Below, one piece after another: positions 26,632-35,495 of a DNA stretch of 64,000 bases. Origin of the DNA: Gammaproteobacteria bacterium (lineage in GTDB: Bacteria > Pseudomonadota > Gammaproteobacteria > Pseudomonadales > Pseudohongiellaceae). Each line of letters opens with the position of its first letter. Within the stretch, counting starts at the first letter, position 1. Made by a program: the position numbers and the translations under genes. Where the stretch lies: NCBI GenBank assembly GCA_029245395.1, contig JAQWPL010000033.1:124001-188000 (forward strand). The letters are read 5' to 3'. Under the pieces are notes generated by a model. It ran no database searches. It saw only the letters and a program-made list of their open reading frames with translations, and was not told the origin of the DNA.

Positions 26632-27127
26632 CTATTCTGTAAAGATCAAGTATCTCGCAATTTTTTTCGAAGCCATTTTTTAAATAAAGAGCAACAGCAG
26701 GCTGGTTAACAGCAAGTACTTCAATATCTATCCATTCCAGAGGTTTGTTTTCATTTGCCCAGCCACAGGCAAACTCCAGTAGTTTTGTAGCCAGCCCCTG
26801 CCTGCGAAAATGCCGACTCACCCCCATACCCAACAAGGCCCTGTGCTTAATGGCTGAATCGTTGTGACCACGCAAATCCACATGACCCATTATTACCCCT
26901 TCTTCGCTGCATATTACCCAAGCACTGCGCCAGCCTGACTGGCCCTGACTTTTGGAGAGTCCTGCAACAAAAGCGGCTTCTTTTTCCGGGGGAAAGAAAG
27001 TCATTTTCCTGGATATGGGCTGGAACAGCGGATTGCCATTCTTGCCGTTTTCTTCCAATTGAGCATTCAGATAATGGAAAAACTTCGGATAATCGCCAGA
27101 TTCCAGTGGACGGATTTGAGTATTCAC
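26585..27127 (-). CDS. GNAT family N-acetyltransferase
   Basis: 180 residues with the GNAT core: VIMGHVDLRGH on beta-4, then LLGMGVSRHFRRQGLATKLLEFACGWA, which carries the acetyl-CoA pyrophosphate loop (RRQGLA). A closing strand AVNQPAVALYLKNGFEKNCEILDLYRID matches the Rim-like end of these proteins. It would acetylate an amine or peptide N-terminus in the cytoplasm; the acceptor is unknown. Its 3' end overlaps the start of the TonB receptor gene on the same strand, which suggests co-transcription. It is divergent from the NTF2-like gene at 27237. Confidence 0.88.
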   Translation of the reverse strand: MNTQIRPLESGDYPKFFHYLNAQLEENGKNGNPLFQPISRKMTFFPPEKEAAFVAGLSKSQGQSGWRSAWVICSEEGVIMGHVDLRGHNDSAIKHRALLGMGVSRHFRRQGLATKLLEFACGWANENKPLEWIDIEVLAVNQPAVALYLKNGFEKNCEILDLYRIDDAPESVIRLAKNIG

Positions 27128-27236
27128 TGAAAGGATGTTTCCTCGGCTGTGTTGGCTTGCTGAACCGGGTTAATAGTGCCATATTCCTAGTCTTCCTGGC
27201 TAACACCAAAAAACAAACTTAACAGCGGAGAGCAGC

Positions 27237-27749
27237 ATGAACCAATATTATAAGAGACTAGTATTGTTATTTGCCGTACTGGCATTGTTCGCCAGCATCC
27301 CCTTGCAGTCTGCTGAAGCGGATTTATTACGAGAAATAAAGGACCGCGAGGAAATCGAGCAGCTATTGTGGCGCTATACACGAGCATTGGACAGCTTCGA
27401 TCCTGAAGCCTACGTGGCAACCTATACTGAAGACGGTTCATTCGGTGCAGTTAAAGGCCACGACGCCTTGCATAAAATGATGGTTGATTTCCGTGACGGT
27501 AGGGAAAGCCAGGCAGCAGAAGGCAACCCTCCTGCACCCATGTATCATGCCACAGAAAATTCATGGACAGAATTTGTGACACGCGATCATGTCCGTCATC
27601 ATGCCTACTGGGTAACTTATTTTGGTGCCAACGGTCCTGATTCACCAGCCAGAATGGTTGCAGTGGGTCGTAGTGTCGATGACATTGTCCGGATCAATGG
27701 CCAGTGGCTGATCCAGTCTCGCAATGTGACACCAGCCGAAGATGAATGA
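27237..27749 (+). CDS. Exported NTF2-like (SnoaL-type) protein
   Basis: 170 residues: a signal peptide (to LQSAEADLL) and one NTF2-like cone. The pattern EIKDREEIEQLLWRYTRALDSFDPEAYVATYTEDGSFG is typical of the SnoaL-like_4 group that includes ring-hydroxylating dioxygenase small subunit relatives. The conserved Tyr, Asp and His residues line the pocket in enzymes of this fold, but catalysis is not proved here. The ATG at 27237 has GGAGA seven bases upstream. No partner large subunit is adjacent. It may be a small-molecule-binding or lyase-like protein in the periplasm. Confidence 0.78.
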   Translation: MNQYYKRLVLLFAVLALFASIPLQSAEADLLREIKDREEIEQLLWRYTRALDSFDPEAYVATYTEDGSFGAVKGHDALHKMMVDFRDGRESQAAEGNPPAPMYHATENSWTEFVTRDHVRHHAYWVTYFGANGPDSPARMVAVGRSVDDIVRINGQWLIQSRNVTPAEDE

Positions 27750-27928
27750 TCTGATCATTACCTGAACTCCCAAAAAGAAACATTTATCTTAGGAGGGTAA
27801 ATTACAAACCACTCTTTTAACTGAATCATCTCTTGCTAAAAGCTTATTGTTTCTATATAAAGACAATCTATAGATATATATAATATTTGTTTATATTTAA
27901 AAACATATACTTGAAGTGAGGTTTCCTG

Positions 27929-28825
27929 ATGAGCCAATGGGAAGGATTCGAAGAGTTAGTAAAAGTGGTCGAAGTAGGCAGTTTTTCCGGTGCAGCGCGC
28001 GCATTGGGTGTATCCAAAGGGCATATCAGCCAGCGAGTCAGCCAACTGGAAGATCGCTTGGGAACAAGGCTTTTACACCGCACAACACGTAAATTGTCAC
28101 TGACAGAACTTGGAAATTTATATTACCAACGTAGTAAACAGGTCATCGAAGACCTGCAAGAAATAGAACAAACTGTCTCTGAATTCCAGCAACGCGCTAC
28201 CGGATTATTAAAAATCAGCTCCCCAAATCTGCTTGGCGAAATGCATATAGTGCCTGCCATTGCCGATTTCCTGAAAGAACATGACACTCTGGAAATTGAG
28301 TTGAATTTCTTCAGCAAGAAAGTGGATTTAATCGAGGACGGCTACGACGTGGCTATCCAGGTGGGCGCAAGAACCGATATCAATGTCGTCAATAAATCTC
28401 TGGCCAACACCACATTCCAGCTTGTCGCCAGTCCTCGTTTCCTTAACCAGTATGGCACGCCGGAAGATCCTGATGATTTAAAGCTCCTGCGCTGCCTGAT
28501 GTTTACCGAGTATGGCACCAGCAAGCCTTGGCGGTTTGTTAGTGGCGAAGACAAGATGTCAGTGAATGGCATGTGCTACTGGCATAGCAGCAGTGGCCAT
28601 TGTTTACTGGCTGCCGCACGGCAAGGTATGGGGCTGGCTTATCTACCTGATTATTATGTCTCTGAAGATATCAAGTCAGGTTCCCTCGTTCCCGTCATGG
28701 AAGACTGGTGTGGTATAGAGCGTGACATCGTTGCAATCTACCAGCACCGCAGGCATCTCTCAGCCAAGGTCAAACTGTTTTTGGATTTCATGCAAAACCG
28801 GTTTCAGGAACAGCGTCCTTGGTAG
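27929..28825 (+). CDS. LysR family transcriptional regulator
   Basis: 298 residues. The N-terminal winged helix-turn-helix (about 1-60) has EGFEELVKVVEVGSFSGAARALGVSKGHISQRVSQLEDRLGTRLLHRTTRKLSLTE spread along it. The effector-binding domain follows (LKISSPNLLGEMHIVPAIADFLKEHDTLEIELNF, GYDVAIQVG). The sequence type is that of the group with CrgA/DsdC-like regulators. An AT-rich 179-bp gap precedes it. No target operon is directly divergent apart from the NTF2-like gene, which points the same way. Effector and targets unknown. Confidence 0.92.
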   Translation: MSQWEGFEELVKVVEVGSFSGAARALGVSKGHISQRVSQLEDRLGTRLLHRTTRKLSLTELGNLYYQRSKQVIEDLQEIEQTVSEFQQRATGLLKISSPNLLGEMHIVPAIADFLKEHDTLEIELNFFSKKVDLIEDGYDVAIQVGARTDINVVNKSLANTTFQLVASPRFLNQYGTPEDPDDLKLLRCLMFTEYGTSKPWRFVSGEDKMSVNGMCYWHSSSGHCLLAAARQGMGLAYLPDYYVSEDIKSGSLVPVMEDWCGIERDIVAIYQHRRHLSAKVKLFLDFMQNRFQEQRPW

Positions 28826-28994
28826 TGCCAAAAATAGCCGCCTAGTCCAATGTTACATATATAAGACTGGTTGAAACCCCTAAAAAGAATATATTCAAAG
28901 ACATTCGAGACGCTAATTTAAATACATTCGCTTTACTGCAGCACAATTGATTTTTAAGCATATGAAAATTTTCACTGCTTACCTTTTAAGCTTG

Positions 28995-29297
28995 TCAGTA
29001 AAGCAATAAGATCAAAGATGGAAGGACTAATACGACTGCATAATAGAGTAAAGAAAGCCCAACAAGGCTAGCGATCCTGTTTCCCAAAGGAACCTCGGCT
29101 ACATAATAACGAACCATAACTGGTGTACTGAATAGATATTTAATGGCTGCAATGGCGATTACAACGCGAATGGTCGGATAGACTATTCGCCACATTGTGT
29201 AAGCAAAACCCCATTCCCTGGTCCCAGGCAGGATAGTGTAGAAAAAAGTTAACCAAAAAATTATGTAGCCAAGTAACCAGCCAACCACCATCCCCAC
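28995..29297 (-). CDS. Small membrane protein, possibly the 3' part of a frameshifted gene
   Basis: 100 residues from a GTG at 29297 (ATG at 29291 also possible), with three hydrophobic segments (VVGWLLGYIIFWLTFFYTIL, TIRVVIAIAAIKYLF, LVGLSLLYYAVVLVLPSLILLLY). It overlaps the end of the upstream frame by 37 bases in a different phase. In the upstream frame the sequence reads GWWLAGYLAT and stops; here the same bases read VVGWLLGYIIFWL. Joining both would give one membrane protein of about 200 residues with regularly spaced helices. I cannot tell a real frameshift from two overlapping genes. No family is recognised. Confidence 0.5.
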   Translation of the reverse strand: MGMVVGWLLGYIIFWLTFFYTILPGTREWGFAYTMWRIVYPTIRVVIAIAAIKYLFSTPVMVRYYVAEVPLGNRIASLVGLSLLYYAVVLVLPSLILLLY

Positions 29298-29590
29298 CGT
29301 ATGTCATTGAGAAGCCCCAATGAGGTCAGCAACAGGCTTCCAGCTGAAAGCAATAACCTGATAATCGAAGAAATTAAAAATTGCCAGGGGAAATCAGGCT
29401 CAACCATGTCGGAGCCGAAAAAACCCGGATCTGTCTCTGGATTAAAGGGGGGCCGACTGGATTCCAGAAGGGGTATCAATATCTGGTAAATAGCATTTAG
29501 CTGTGAAAACAGGATGTAGAAAGAATAAAGAACCAGGAAGACAATCAGCCTTTGCATGCCTGGATCATGTCCTTTAAATTTATTGAGCAT
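29261..29590 (-). CDS. Small membrane protein, possibly the 5' part of a frameshifted gene
   Basis: About 109 residues from ATG 29590, preceded by AAGGAAC at short spacing; an earlier start would read through unlikely sequence. It has a hydrophobic helix near residues 12-32 (LIVFLVLYSFYILFSQL) and a second hydrophobic pair around LISSIIRLLLSAGSLLLTSLGLL. A loop with FNPETDPGFFGSD lies between them. The end, DIRWGWWLAGYLAT, looks like the beginning of another helix cut by a stop. The downstream frame continues the helix. Divergent from the decarboxylase-like gene at 29687. No function can be given. Confidence 0.5.
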   Translation of the reverse strand: MLNKFKGHDPGMQRLIVFLVLYSFYILFSQLNAIYQILIPLLESSRPPFNPETDPGFFGSDMVEPDFPWQFLISSIIRLLLSAGSLLLTSLGLLNDIRWGWWLAGYLAT

Positions 29591-29686
29591 AGTTCCTTCT
29601 ATTGTTAAAAAGCTCTCATGAGTATTGCTGAAAAGCCCAAGTGAGTATAGCCTGCACATTGATATTACCCAGGTCGGAGCGATTAG

Positions 29687-30478
29687 ATGAAACCAGTAAG
29701 ACGTACATTGTTGCAGAGCATTCCTCTTGCGTTTGCAACTCAGGCATTTTCAGAGATTGTTCTTGGACAGACAAAACCCCGCCTTGGCATGATCTTTCCC
29801 GTGATCGATCGCGGTGTCCCTGAAGAAGGCCTGACTCTCTACGGCGACAAAATTGACTACGTAGTCGAAAACCTAGATCTGCAAACCATGACACCAGAGG
29901 GCTACGATGCGGTCATCGGCAATATCCCGGAAAAGGCACTTAACCTGACAGAAAAGGATGTGGACGCCATCATGATCATGGGAACCTCTCTCACTTTCTA
30001 TCAGGGCCAGGAGTTCAATGAACGCATAACTGAAACTGTTCGTAGCGCTACTGGCTTACCTACTTCCACTATGAGCAACGGCATCATCAATGGCCTGAAA
30101 GAAGTTGGCGGTAAAAATATTGTCTGCGCGACAGCCTACAATGATGAAGTGAATAGCCGACTGGTACGATTCCTGAACCAGCACGATTTCAATGTGCTGA
30201 ATATCGAAGGGCTGGGAATTGAAGCGGTAGGGGATATTTTTTCTGTAACAGATCCGCAACTTATTCAGTTTTGTGGTGATGTGGCGGGCAAAGCTCATGA
30301 AGCTGACGCCATTCTCATCAGCTGTGGCGGACTGATCACACTGGATATTCTCGCCCCGGTGGAAAACCTGGCAAATCTTCCTGCTGTCTCAAGTACACCC
30401 CATGGCCTTTATGAGGGTGCAAAACTGCTGGGTATTACAGCCAGCGTCCCTGGCTACGGGTCCTTATTAGCTGGTTAA
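29687..30478 (+). CDS. Arylmalonate decarboxylase-like (Asp/Glu racemase superfamily) exported protein
   Basis: 263 residues. The body follows bacterial arylmalonate decarboxylase: GTSLTFYQGQEF (Gly99-Thr100-Ser101), GLPTSTMSNGIINGL, ATAYNDEVNSRL (Tyr151) and ISCGGLITLD with the single catalytic Cys213. Racemases of the superfamily carry a second Cys where this protein has Gly99, which favours a decarboxylase or isomerase. The N-terminus is longer than that of the known enzyme and reads PVRRTLLQSIPLAFATQAF, a twin-arginine-like signal. Known AMDases are cytoplasmic. It would decarboxylate a disubstituted malonate if active. No cofactor is needed. Flanked by the membrane-gene pair and a DUF6152 module; substrate unknown. 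Confidence 0.82.
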   Translation: MKPVRRTLLQSIPLAFATQAFSEIVLGQTKPRLGMIFPVIDRGVPEEGLTLYGDKIDYVVENLDLQTMTPEGYDAVIGNIPEKALNLTEKDVDAIMIMGTSLTFYQGQEFNERITETVRSATGLPTSTMSNGIINGLKEVGGKNIVCATAYNDEVNSRLVRFLNQHDFNVLNIEGLGIEAVGDIFSVTDPQLIQFCGDVAGKAHEADAILISCGGLITLDILAPVENLANLPAVSSTPHGLYEGAKLLGITASVPGYGSLLAG

Positions 30479-30501
30479 CTGGCTTTCTGATTTTCCAAGA
30501 T

Positions 30502-31290
30502 CTATCCCTGCGGCCCGACTATATGCTCCAGGTCCAGGTTATTGTCCTGACAGAAATATTCCGGCATGGTAAAAGTTGACCAGGGAACATCCCAGGATGC
30601 AGTCCAGGGTCGCGTATAGGCACCTGGATCATCTATCGTCACTTCGTAATGTAAGGTGTCATGATCTGGACGTGAAATGTGTTCTATCAGGTGCAACTGT
30701 TCAGTATGAGGCATCCCTGATGGTCGACGTGCAAACCAGAATCTTTCATTAAAGCCTACTGTGTCCACAACCAAAGTGTCACCTTCCCAGTGACCTATGG
30801 AATGGCCGAAAAAGGTTGGGTTAAATTGTTCAAGATCAGGATGTTCCCGGCCATCCAGCCAGATTTCCCGCCAGCTCCTGTTGGCACCACCTGACATCAC
30901 CAGAATTCTGTCCCTGCCTTGGTCATGCACTATTTCCAGTCCCCAGGGGGTATGAAACTGGCGTGGCCCACCAGGTGGCATGCAGCGCGGATGAGGGTCA
31001 TCGCGACCCAGACTAGCCAGTCTTTCCTGCACAATTTTCTTTGCCCAGGGTTGAAATGGCGCTACTTTATCAATCTCTTCGGGATTGACCAGGTAAGCCC
31101 CACTCATTTCCACGAAATTTTCTGATAAATTGCCTACACCACTATTCCAATGCCCAATTTCGCCACGCGTCGCACCCAGGTTGACCGTGCCATCTTCAAA
31201 GCGTGGTGTTGGTTGCTGCGCTGATGCAACAGAGGTAATAAATAAACCGATCAACAGAAGACAAGTCCAATTCTGTAATACCCGCTTCAT
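30502..31290 (-). CDS. Exported protein of unknown function, DUF6152 partner (copy 2)
   Basis: 262 residues with a signal peptide (to SVASAQQ). The core REIWLDGREHP, FGHSIGHWEGDTLVVDTVG and TIDDPGAYTRPW is in the same order as in the protein at 20390. CMPPGGPRQFHTPWGLEIV precedes the core, like the stretch before it in the other copies. No enzyme motif is seen. The start ATG overlaps by four bases (ATGA) the stop of the DUF6152 gene just upstream, so the order of the pair is reversed relative to copy 1. The close coupling in both orders argues that the two proteins work together in the periplasm. Function unknown. Confidence 0.75.
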   Translation of the reverse strand: MKRVLQNWTCLLLIGLFITSVASAQQPTPRFEDGTVNLGATRGEIGHWNSGVGNLSENFVEMSGAYLVNPEEIDKVAPFQPWAKKIVQERLASLGRDDPHPRCMPPGGPRQFHTPWGLEIVHDQGRDRILVMSGGANRSWREIWLDGREHPDLEQFNPTFFGHSIGHWEGDTLVVDTVGFNERFWFARRPSGMPHTEQLHLIEHISRPDHDTLHYEVTIDDPGAYTRPWTASWDVPWSTFTMPEYFCQDNNLDLEHIVGPQG

Positions 31291-31697
31291 TGGCCCTGCT
31301 CCTCTTCCCTACTGGATCCTGCAAACATTCTTCTGCCACTTTCAGATAACAGAACGGTACTGGCATTAACAAGGTTGCTGCCATCGCGGGCCAAGCTGCC
31401 CTCCACTTCCAGTATTTCTCCTACCTGTACCGAATTCCTGTTCCACCCAAGACGCCCCATAGAAATTGGCGAGCCCATTTCAAAGGCCCACTCCTCTATG
31501 TCATTGCCATCTTCCACTTCCAGGTAAAAATAGACGTGCGGATTTCGCCACTCCATTTTTATCAGATAGCCCGTCAATGTAATGGGTTTATCGGCATCAT
31601 ACTGAGCCGGAAAAGAGTGATGCCCACTACCTATTTGCGCATAAAAAAAGCATGGAATGAGCAGAAGCACCTTGCATGTGGTGAGAATATTTTTCAT
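31287..31697 (-). CDS. DUF6152 family exported protein (copy 2)
   Basis: 136 residues. A signal peptide ends near QIGSGHHSF, again leaving a His pair near the mature start. The rest has the family pattern: ADKPITLTGYLIKMEWRNPHVYFYLEVED, WAFEMGSPISMGRLGWNRNSVQVGEILEVEGSLARDGSNLVNASTV. A single beta-barrel domain is likely. It overlaps its partner by four bases and is first in the pair. The closing segment has a short charged tail (GSSREEEQGQ). No catalytic residues can be named. Confidence 0.8.
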   Translation of the reverse strand: MKNILTTCKVLLLIPCFFYAQIGSGHHSFPAQYDADKPITLTGYLIKMEWRNPHVYFYLEVEDGNDIEEWAFEMGSPISMGRLGWNRNSVQVGEILEVEGSLARDGSNLVNASTVLLSESGRRMFAGSSREEEQGQ

Positions 31698-31773
31698 GGT
31701 ATCGATTCCCCAAGTTCAAAGCCAAGTAGAGATTATTCTCCTTCCATGAAAAAGTCCATGGACATATAACAGA

Positions 31774-33960
31774 CTATTCAAGAATTTCCAGACCAAATTT
31801 GAGCGGGTTATTATTAATGATAGTTAGTTTCAAATCTAGCACTTCCCCATTTACATCTGATTGTCGCAATAACAGTGAGCGAGTGCTGATATCGAACACT
31901 GCCACATTTTCCTGATTCAAGGGAGGCTGATTTTCCCTTAGCAGAAAATCCCCCTCATCATTTCGAATAAAAAGTGCTGCCGAAACTGTTGAACGAAAAT
32001 TAATTGCCGGCACATACAGGTTATCCCCTGACAGCGTCGCGTTGCCGCTACTGAAATAACGTTCAATTTCATCATAAGGGGCCAACACCCAATCCAGGGA
32101 ATCTATTTCGTAGTTCCTATTTTTAAGATGCTCCAGCATCAATCTGGCAATATCAGCTTCAGGAATTAGCCACTCCTCAGGACATGGTCTGCTATAGCCT
32201 GTTATCTTCGAATTGGAAAAGGTTGGTCTGTCTATCCGCATGAGATGATTTTGTTGACAATCAAAGACGTACATTCTGTTAAGGGAATAAAACGGTGGTT
32301 GTGGATCTATAACTTCGAATCCAACCCCTTCAATAAAAGCTAGCGAACTCGCTGCCACAGATATTATTAACGGGACGCCCCTCTCTTCAGCAAGCAAAGA
32401 TTGCCCTTCCATCCAGTTGGGAGCTGATACTCCCAAATAATCCAGGATCGTTGGTGCAATATCGATGCGCTGGCTGGGGTTATCAATGACCCCTGTGAAT
32501 CTACTTTCCGGGAAATGAATTATCAGAGGGATAGGCAACCCTATATCAGGATTTCGGCTGTGATCCGAATTAATAATTACCAGGGTATTGTCCACCAAAC
32601 CTCTTTCTTCAAGATATTTGTAGACCTCAAAGACATAGCGGTCGAAATCACGAATCGCATCATCATAAAAATCCCGCATATGATTCGAAGATTGTTCCAG
32701 GTCTTGCGAAAAATAAGGTCGCATAGGCCTGAATTTTGGCCCGTGTGTTCCTAAAAGATGCAAGTGAATAAAAAATGGTGTTTCCTCTTCTTCCATAAAG
32801 GCAAACAGATTCTGCATTCGACCGATATCTATATCAGTATCCAATAATTCAGGCAACATCACGGTTCCAAATACATCTTCAAGGTTCCTAATTCCTGAAA
32901 TATGCAAAAGACGACCAACGATTCGGTCCAGGCTTTGCTTTAGAAATATTCCCTGTTCAGGATAAATTGAGAACACAGGAGCAAAAAATTGAGTCAATGG
33001 ATTCCCAATATCTCTTCGATCATTGGCAAGATGAAATCCATTCAGAAGATTCAGGTCCAATGTGTCTGCGTAGTGACGTATTGAAATATCTGCATTGGTA
33101 TAGCCAAGTTTTTGCAGAATGCCAGGCAAATGTTCATAGGAGTCATTACCAAGCAAACTATCAGGCGGATAAATTACGCGAGTTGTTGTGGGGAATTTTC
33201 CTGTAAGTAGGGAAATGATAGAACCAGCTGTATGTGCCGAGTTGGAAAAATGATTATTAAAAACCAGCGACGTAGGTAACAGTGAATCTATAAATGGCGT
33301 TGTTTCTCGCTCATAGCCATAGGCGGACATATTTCTGGCATTAATACCGTCTGAGGAAAGAATAAGTATATTTGGCAACTCCTGGTTGCCAGCAATATTA
33401 GAATTCAGATTAACTTCAACAGATTCATTCATGCTTAATACAGCAAAGACAAAACCCAAAACTATGGCTGACAAAGCCACTATCATTTGTGGTATGAACC
33501 ATACCCGGTTGACCTGTTTACTGGTAACACCGGACTCTTTCCAATAAATAACTACAAAAAGCCCACCAAACCCCAGTAAATAGAGATAGCGAACCATCCC
33601 AGAAAATGAGCCACTATAGAACCCAAAAACAGTGTTGCTGAAATTTTCTACCAATAGAAAAATAATTGCTGCATAAAAGCCCGAAGTGATAATTCTGGAC
33701 AATGTGTATCTGTATTTCTTTAATAAAAATTCATCGATCAGATAAAAAGTCAGCAGCAAATAAAAAAGGCTTAAGAACAGGATAAAGGGGGACAGAAAAA
33801 GGATGGAAACTTTTTCCATCACGCTGTAGTAATTCAAAAATGAAGGTTTTGTAACTAAAAAAAGCCACTCCATGAATATATAAACAAAAACCGCCGAATA
33901 GGTTTTTGCTGCCAATAACATAAAGCCGTGAAACCTGGAATTTTCAGGCTCGGCGTTCAC
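31774..33960 (-). CDS. Membrane-anchored alkaline-phosphatase-superfamily transferase (sulfatase-like)
   Basis: 728 residues. About five N-terminal transmembrane helices (residues 12-175) lead to an extracytoplasmic sulfatase-fold domain from LPNILILSSDGINARNMSAYGYERETTPFID. The nucleophile position in NSAHTAGSIISLLTGKFP is a Thr (Thr244) and the C/S-x-P-x-R formylglycine motif is missing. This favours a phosphoethanolamine- or glycerol-phosphate-type transferase over a true sulfatase. Metal ligands are likely Asp204 and the INSDHSRN Asp/His. Both the Thr and the folded core look intact. The start is a GTG overlapping the methyltransferase stop (GTGA). It may decorate a surface glycan or lipid. 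Confidence 0.8.
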   Translation of the reverse strand: MNAEPENSRFHGFMLLAAKTYSAVFVYIFMEWLFLVTKPSFLNYYSVMEKVSILFLSPFILFLSLFYLLLTFYLIDEFLLKKYRYTLSRIITSGFYAAIIFLLVENFSNTVFGFYSGSFSGMVRYLYLLGFGGLFVVIYWKESGVTSKQVNRVWFIPQMIVALSAIVLGFVFAVLSMNESVEVNLNSNIAGNQELPNILILSSDGINARNMSAYGYERETTPFIDSLLPTSLVFNNHFSNSAHTAGSIISLLTGKFPTTTRVIYPPDSLLGNDSYEHLPGILQKLGYTNADISIRHYADTLDLNLLNGFHLANDRRDIGNPLTQFFAPVFSIYPEQGIFLKQSLDRIVGRLLHISGIRNLEDVFGTVMLPELLDTDIDIGRMQNLFAFMEEEETPFFIHLHLLGTHGPKFRPMRPYFSQDLEQSSNHMRDFYDDAIRDFDRYVFEVYKYLEERGLVDNTLVIINSDHSRNPDIGLPIPLIIHFPESRFTGVIDNPSQRIDIAPTILDYLGVSAPNWMEGQSLLAEERGVPLIISVAASSLAFIEGVGFEVIDPQPPFYSLNRMYVFDCQQNHLMRIDRPTFSNSKITGYSRPCPEEWLIPEADIARLMLEHLKNRNYEIDSLDWVLAPYDEIERYFSSGNATLSGDNLYVPAINFRSTVSAALFIRNDEGDFLLRENQPPLNQENVAVFDISTRSLLLRQSDVNGEVLDLKLTIINNNPLKFGLEILE

Positions 33961-35357
33961 TCAGTACTTTCCAGAAGATAGAGAGTGCGATGGCTGTCGC
34001 GAATATCCTCTTTGCTTATTATTTTAAAGTAGCCGCTAAAGGCCTGTTCAAAACCCTGTACATGGTAATGCGGGAAAATATCTTCCCTGGTAGTAAGTAA
34101 GCGTTTTACTTGAGAGTCTTCTTTAGGCACAAATTCGATAATCAGGTATTTTGCCAGGGATGAGAAAAAATCAGCCAGCTTCTCAAGCGGCACGTTATTG
34201 GATAGTGCCAGGTGATGAATTAACGCAAGAGCCAGTATGGTGGACTCCTTGCAACGCTCTATAAATGAATCTCTTTCGGTCAATGCCCAACCTATTCCCC
34301 CGCTCGGATTTGTCAGATCTTGAATCAATGGGAGGATATTGTGTTCATTTTGTTTTTTCTCAAACAGGTAATTTTTTTCCACAGCAACAGGATCAATGTC
34401 TTGCGCCATCACTATGTAACCCTGGGCTGCTGCAATCCTGCTGAAATGCCCGTCGTTTGCGCCAAGGTCATGCAGGAGTGTGGTTTTTTCAGGAATGCTT
34501 TGAAGAAATTCTGCGACCAAAATTTCTTTATGCTGCATCGATTTACCCTGGTAATTGGTAGCTGCGTAATAATCTCCCCATTCTGTCTCTGACATTTTCC
34601 AATGCAGGCCTTTTACACAACTCTCAATGCTCGACATAAGTGCCTGAAAAGCAAGTTTGCTGATAGGACGCGCAACAACATCTCTCTCGCTTTCCCCCGC
34701 GACATTTGCATAATGCCGTTGAGTCCTGGCATGTAAATGCACATGTGTTAACAGGGAATATTTGAACCAGGTTTTTGCAGGCAAAAGAGTACTGACCATG
34801 TCCAAAGGCGGGCCATCCATGTAGATCCGAAATAATTGTGACAACCGCTCATCGGTATATGCCATCAGTGACAATGGCCCTATGAAGTGCTGACAAAACT
34901 GTTTATAGGCAACCCAGGGTTTTCCTTTTTCATAAAACTCAAAAGACAAGGTATCTATGAATACAGGCTTGCCATTTAAAAACTGGATGTTGTAGGCACT
35001 TGCATCCTTCAACACCATGCCATGAGCAACAGCAAGTTCTTGTATTTGCATCGTGCAAAGTGCCGCATCTTTAAGCTGGCTGTAGCTCCATTCATAGGGA
35101 TAGGATATATAAGGAATCTGCTCGGGTTTGATGATTTTGTAACAATTTTCAGCTACTGAAAAATTATTCTCAGTAATTTCATCATGAGCAATAAGGAGAT
35201 TTTTTTGAATCAGCGCATCATAAAGACCCGAGGAGACCAGGTGTTCAAACTGAGATTGATAAGTGAGGTTAATTTGTCGATAGATCTGATTTCCTTTACA
35301 GAAAACAACGCCACTGGGATCACGAAATGACGAGGAAAGTATTTCAGTCTCTTTCAC
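33957..35357 (-). CDS. SAM-dependent methyltransferase with N-terminal kinase-like domain
   Basis: 466 residues. The C-terminal half has LHDLGANDGHFSRIAAAQGYIVMAQDIDPVAVE, a clear class I methyltransferase motif I and II. The N-terminal half contains YPYEWSYSQLKDAALCTMQIQELAVAHGMVLKDASAYNIQFLNGKPVFIDTLSFE, a pattern seen in NoeA-like and related two-part methyltransferases and resembling a kinase catalytic loop. The start is GTG 35357 with GGAG six bases upstream. It shares four bases with the phosphotransferase-like gene downstream, so the two are an operon. It probably methylates a glycan or nucleotide-linked sugar; the acceptor is unknown. Confidence 0.82.
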   Translation of the reverse strand: MKETEILSSSFRDPSGVVFCKGNQIYRQINLTYQSQFEHLVSSGLYDALIQKNLLIAHDEITENNFSVAENCYKIIKPEQIPYISYPYEWSYSQLKDAALCTMQIQELAVAHGMVLKDASAYNIQFLNGKPVFIDTLSFEFYEKGKPWVAYKQFCQHFIGPLSLMAYTDERLSQLFRIYMDGPPLDMVSTLLPAKTWFKYSLLTHVHLHARTQRHYANVAGESERDVVARPISKLAFQALMSSIESCVKGLHWKMSETEWGDYYAATNYQGKSMQHKEILVAEFLQSIPEKTTLLHDLGANDGHFSRIAAAQGYIVMAQDIDPVAVEKNYLFEKKQNEHNILPLIQDLTNPSGGIGWALTERDSFIERCKESTILALALIHHLALSNNVPLEKLADFFSSLAKYLIIEFVPKEDSQVKRLLTTREDIFPHYHVQGFEQAFSGYFKIISKEDIRDSHRTLYLLESTE

Positions 35358-35495
35358 AGAAACTCCAGGTAGCGGGGAAATGGGCCAATGTAGAAGCTAG
35401 ATTAAGCCCTGGATAATAATTACAATAGTGGGATTCTAACATTCTCTTAATGCCACTCAAGGCTGAAACTATATTTTTCAAAGGAATAGTCTCAC

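Noticed and set aside
31774-33960. True sulfatase
   Set aside because: No C/S-x-P-x-R formylglycine motif; a Thr in an AHTAGS context and N-terminal helices fit a membrane phosphotransferase-like enzyme better.
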